From NCBI GenBank assembly GCA_003670825.1, contig QWQL01000177.1, forward strand, positions 1-5,495: a stretch of DNA of 5,495 bases, read 5' to 3'. The notes under the pieces were generated by a model that saw only the letters and a list, made by a program, of their open reading frames with translations, was not told the DNA's origin and did no database searches. Origin of the DNA: Planctomycetota bacterium. GTDB lineage: Bacteria > Planctomycetota > Planctomycetia > Pirellulales > UBA1268. The position numbers and the translations under genes were made by a program. Within the stretch, counting starts at the first letter, position 1. Each line of letters opens with the position of its first letter. Positions 5,265 through 5,495 of the stretch are shown piece after piece.

Positions 5265-5495
5265 ATGCGAATCAACACCACCAGATTCGGGCGGATCGAC
5301 GTCGATGCCGGCGACATCCTCCGGTTCCCCAGCGGGCTGCCCGGCCTTGAGGACTGCCGCGAGTGGGCGCTGCTCGCCGACGCCTCCAACGACGCCCTCG
5401 GCTGGCTCCAGAGCACGACCCGCGGCGACGTCGCCCTGGCGGTGGTGAGTCCCCGGCGGTTCGTGCCCGACTACCAGGTCCGCATCCCACGCAGC
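5265..5495 (+). CDS. fliW: Flagellar assembly factor FliW, N-terminal part (3' truncated by window)
   Basis: FliW is a small cytoplasmic protein that binds flagellin and, when free, binds and antagonises the RNA-binding regulator CsrA, coupling flagellin translation to secretion. The first 77 codons are visible and run off the edge without a stop; the full protein is usually about 140-160 residues. The family pattern is clear: FGRIDVDAGDILRFPSGLPG (8-27), matching the FG-x-I-x-V ... I-x-F-x-x-GLPGL/F block, then LGWLQSTTRGDVALAVVSP (46-64) and FVPDYQV (67-73). The ATG at 5265 is set by the family N-terminus and by GGAG 10 bases before it. It is divergent from the lipoprotein gene, with 288 bases between starts. 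In many bacteria csrA follows fliW directly, so it may lie just past the right edge. Its presence implies a flagellated organism. Confidence 0.93.
   Translation, partial: MRINTTRFGRIDVDAGDILRFPSGLPGLEDCREWALLADASNDALGWLQSTTRGDVALAVVSPRRFVPDYQVRIPRS

Noticed and set aside
4909..5448. Rightward 179-codon open frame across the fliW start
   Set aside because: The real frame here, from 5265, gives clear FliW motifs; the longer frame turns into Pro/Ser/Ala/Arg-rich nonsense over the same bases.

Overview
The window is GC-rich bacterial chromosome with strong G/C preference at third codon positions. The gene set points to a Gram-negative, flagellated bacterium: a Xer recombinase end, a NarL-type response regulator, hemC, a ComF-family gene, an LptF/LptG-type permease, a lipoprotein and fliW. 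The loose packing, weak or missing Shine-Dalgarno sequences and an unrecognised short lipoprotein recall Planctomycetes (Pirellulales-like). That placement is an inference; no rRNA or other marker gene is present to confirm it.

Layout, left to right. The 3' end of a Xer-type tyrosine recombinase (+, ends 214) converges on an orphan NarL/FixJ response regulator (-, 292-924). A gap of about 290 bases (925-1218) holds a candidate promoter for the regulator, an orphan terminator-like hairpin facing right, and a short 14-bp tandem repeat that runs over the hemC stop codon. A leftward pair follows: a ComF-family phosphoribosyltransferase (2951-2208) then hemC, porphobilinogen deaminase (2175-1219), 32 bases apart and probably co-transcribed. 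Divergent from comF, with 123 bases between starts, is an LptF/LptG-type permease (+, 3075-4205). It converges with a leftward predicted lipoprotein (4976-4227); only 21 bases, containing a 13-bp palindrome, separate the two stops. A 288-base gap (4977-5264) with several hairpins precedes the start of fliW (+, 5265 to the window end), whose reading frame runs off the edge.

The genes do not form one pathway: chromosome dimer resolution, signalling, tetrapyrrole synthesis, possible DNA uptake, LPS-type export and flagellar assembly are all represented. This looks like an ordinary core-genome stretch. I see no mobile element, CRISPR array, tRNA or rRNA, and no evidence of an undescribed multi-gene system.

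The most interesting observations are regulatory. The fliW leader has a small hairpin presenting GGA in its loop plus a second GGA at the ribosome binding site, the pattern expected of a CsrA target; FliW is the known CsrA antagonist, so this would be a feedback loop. At hemC a perfect palindrome sits between a strong Shine-Dalgarno sequence and the start codon, and could fold out to correct an otherwise too-long spacing. Both are hypotheses from sequence alone.
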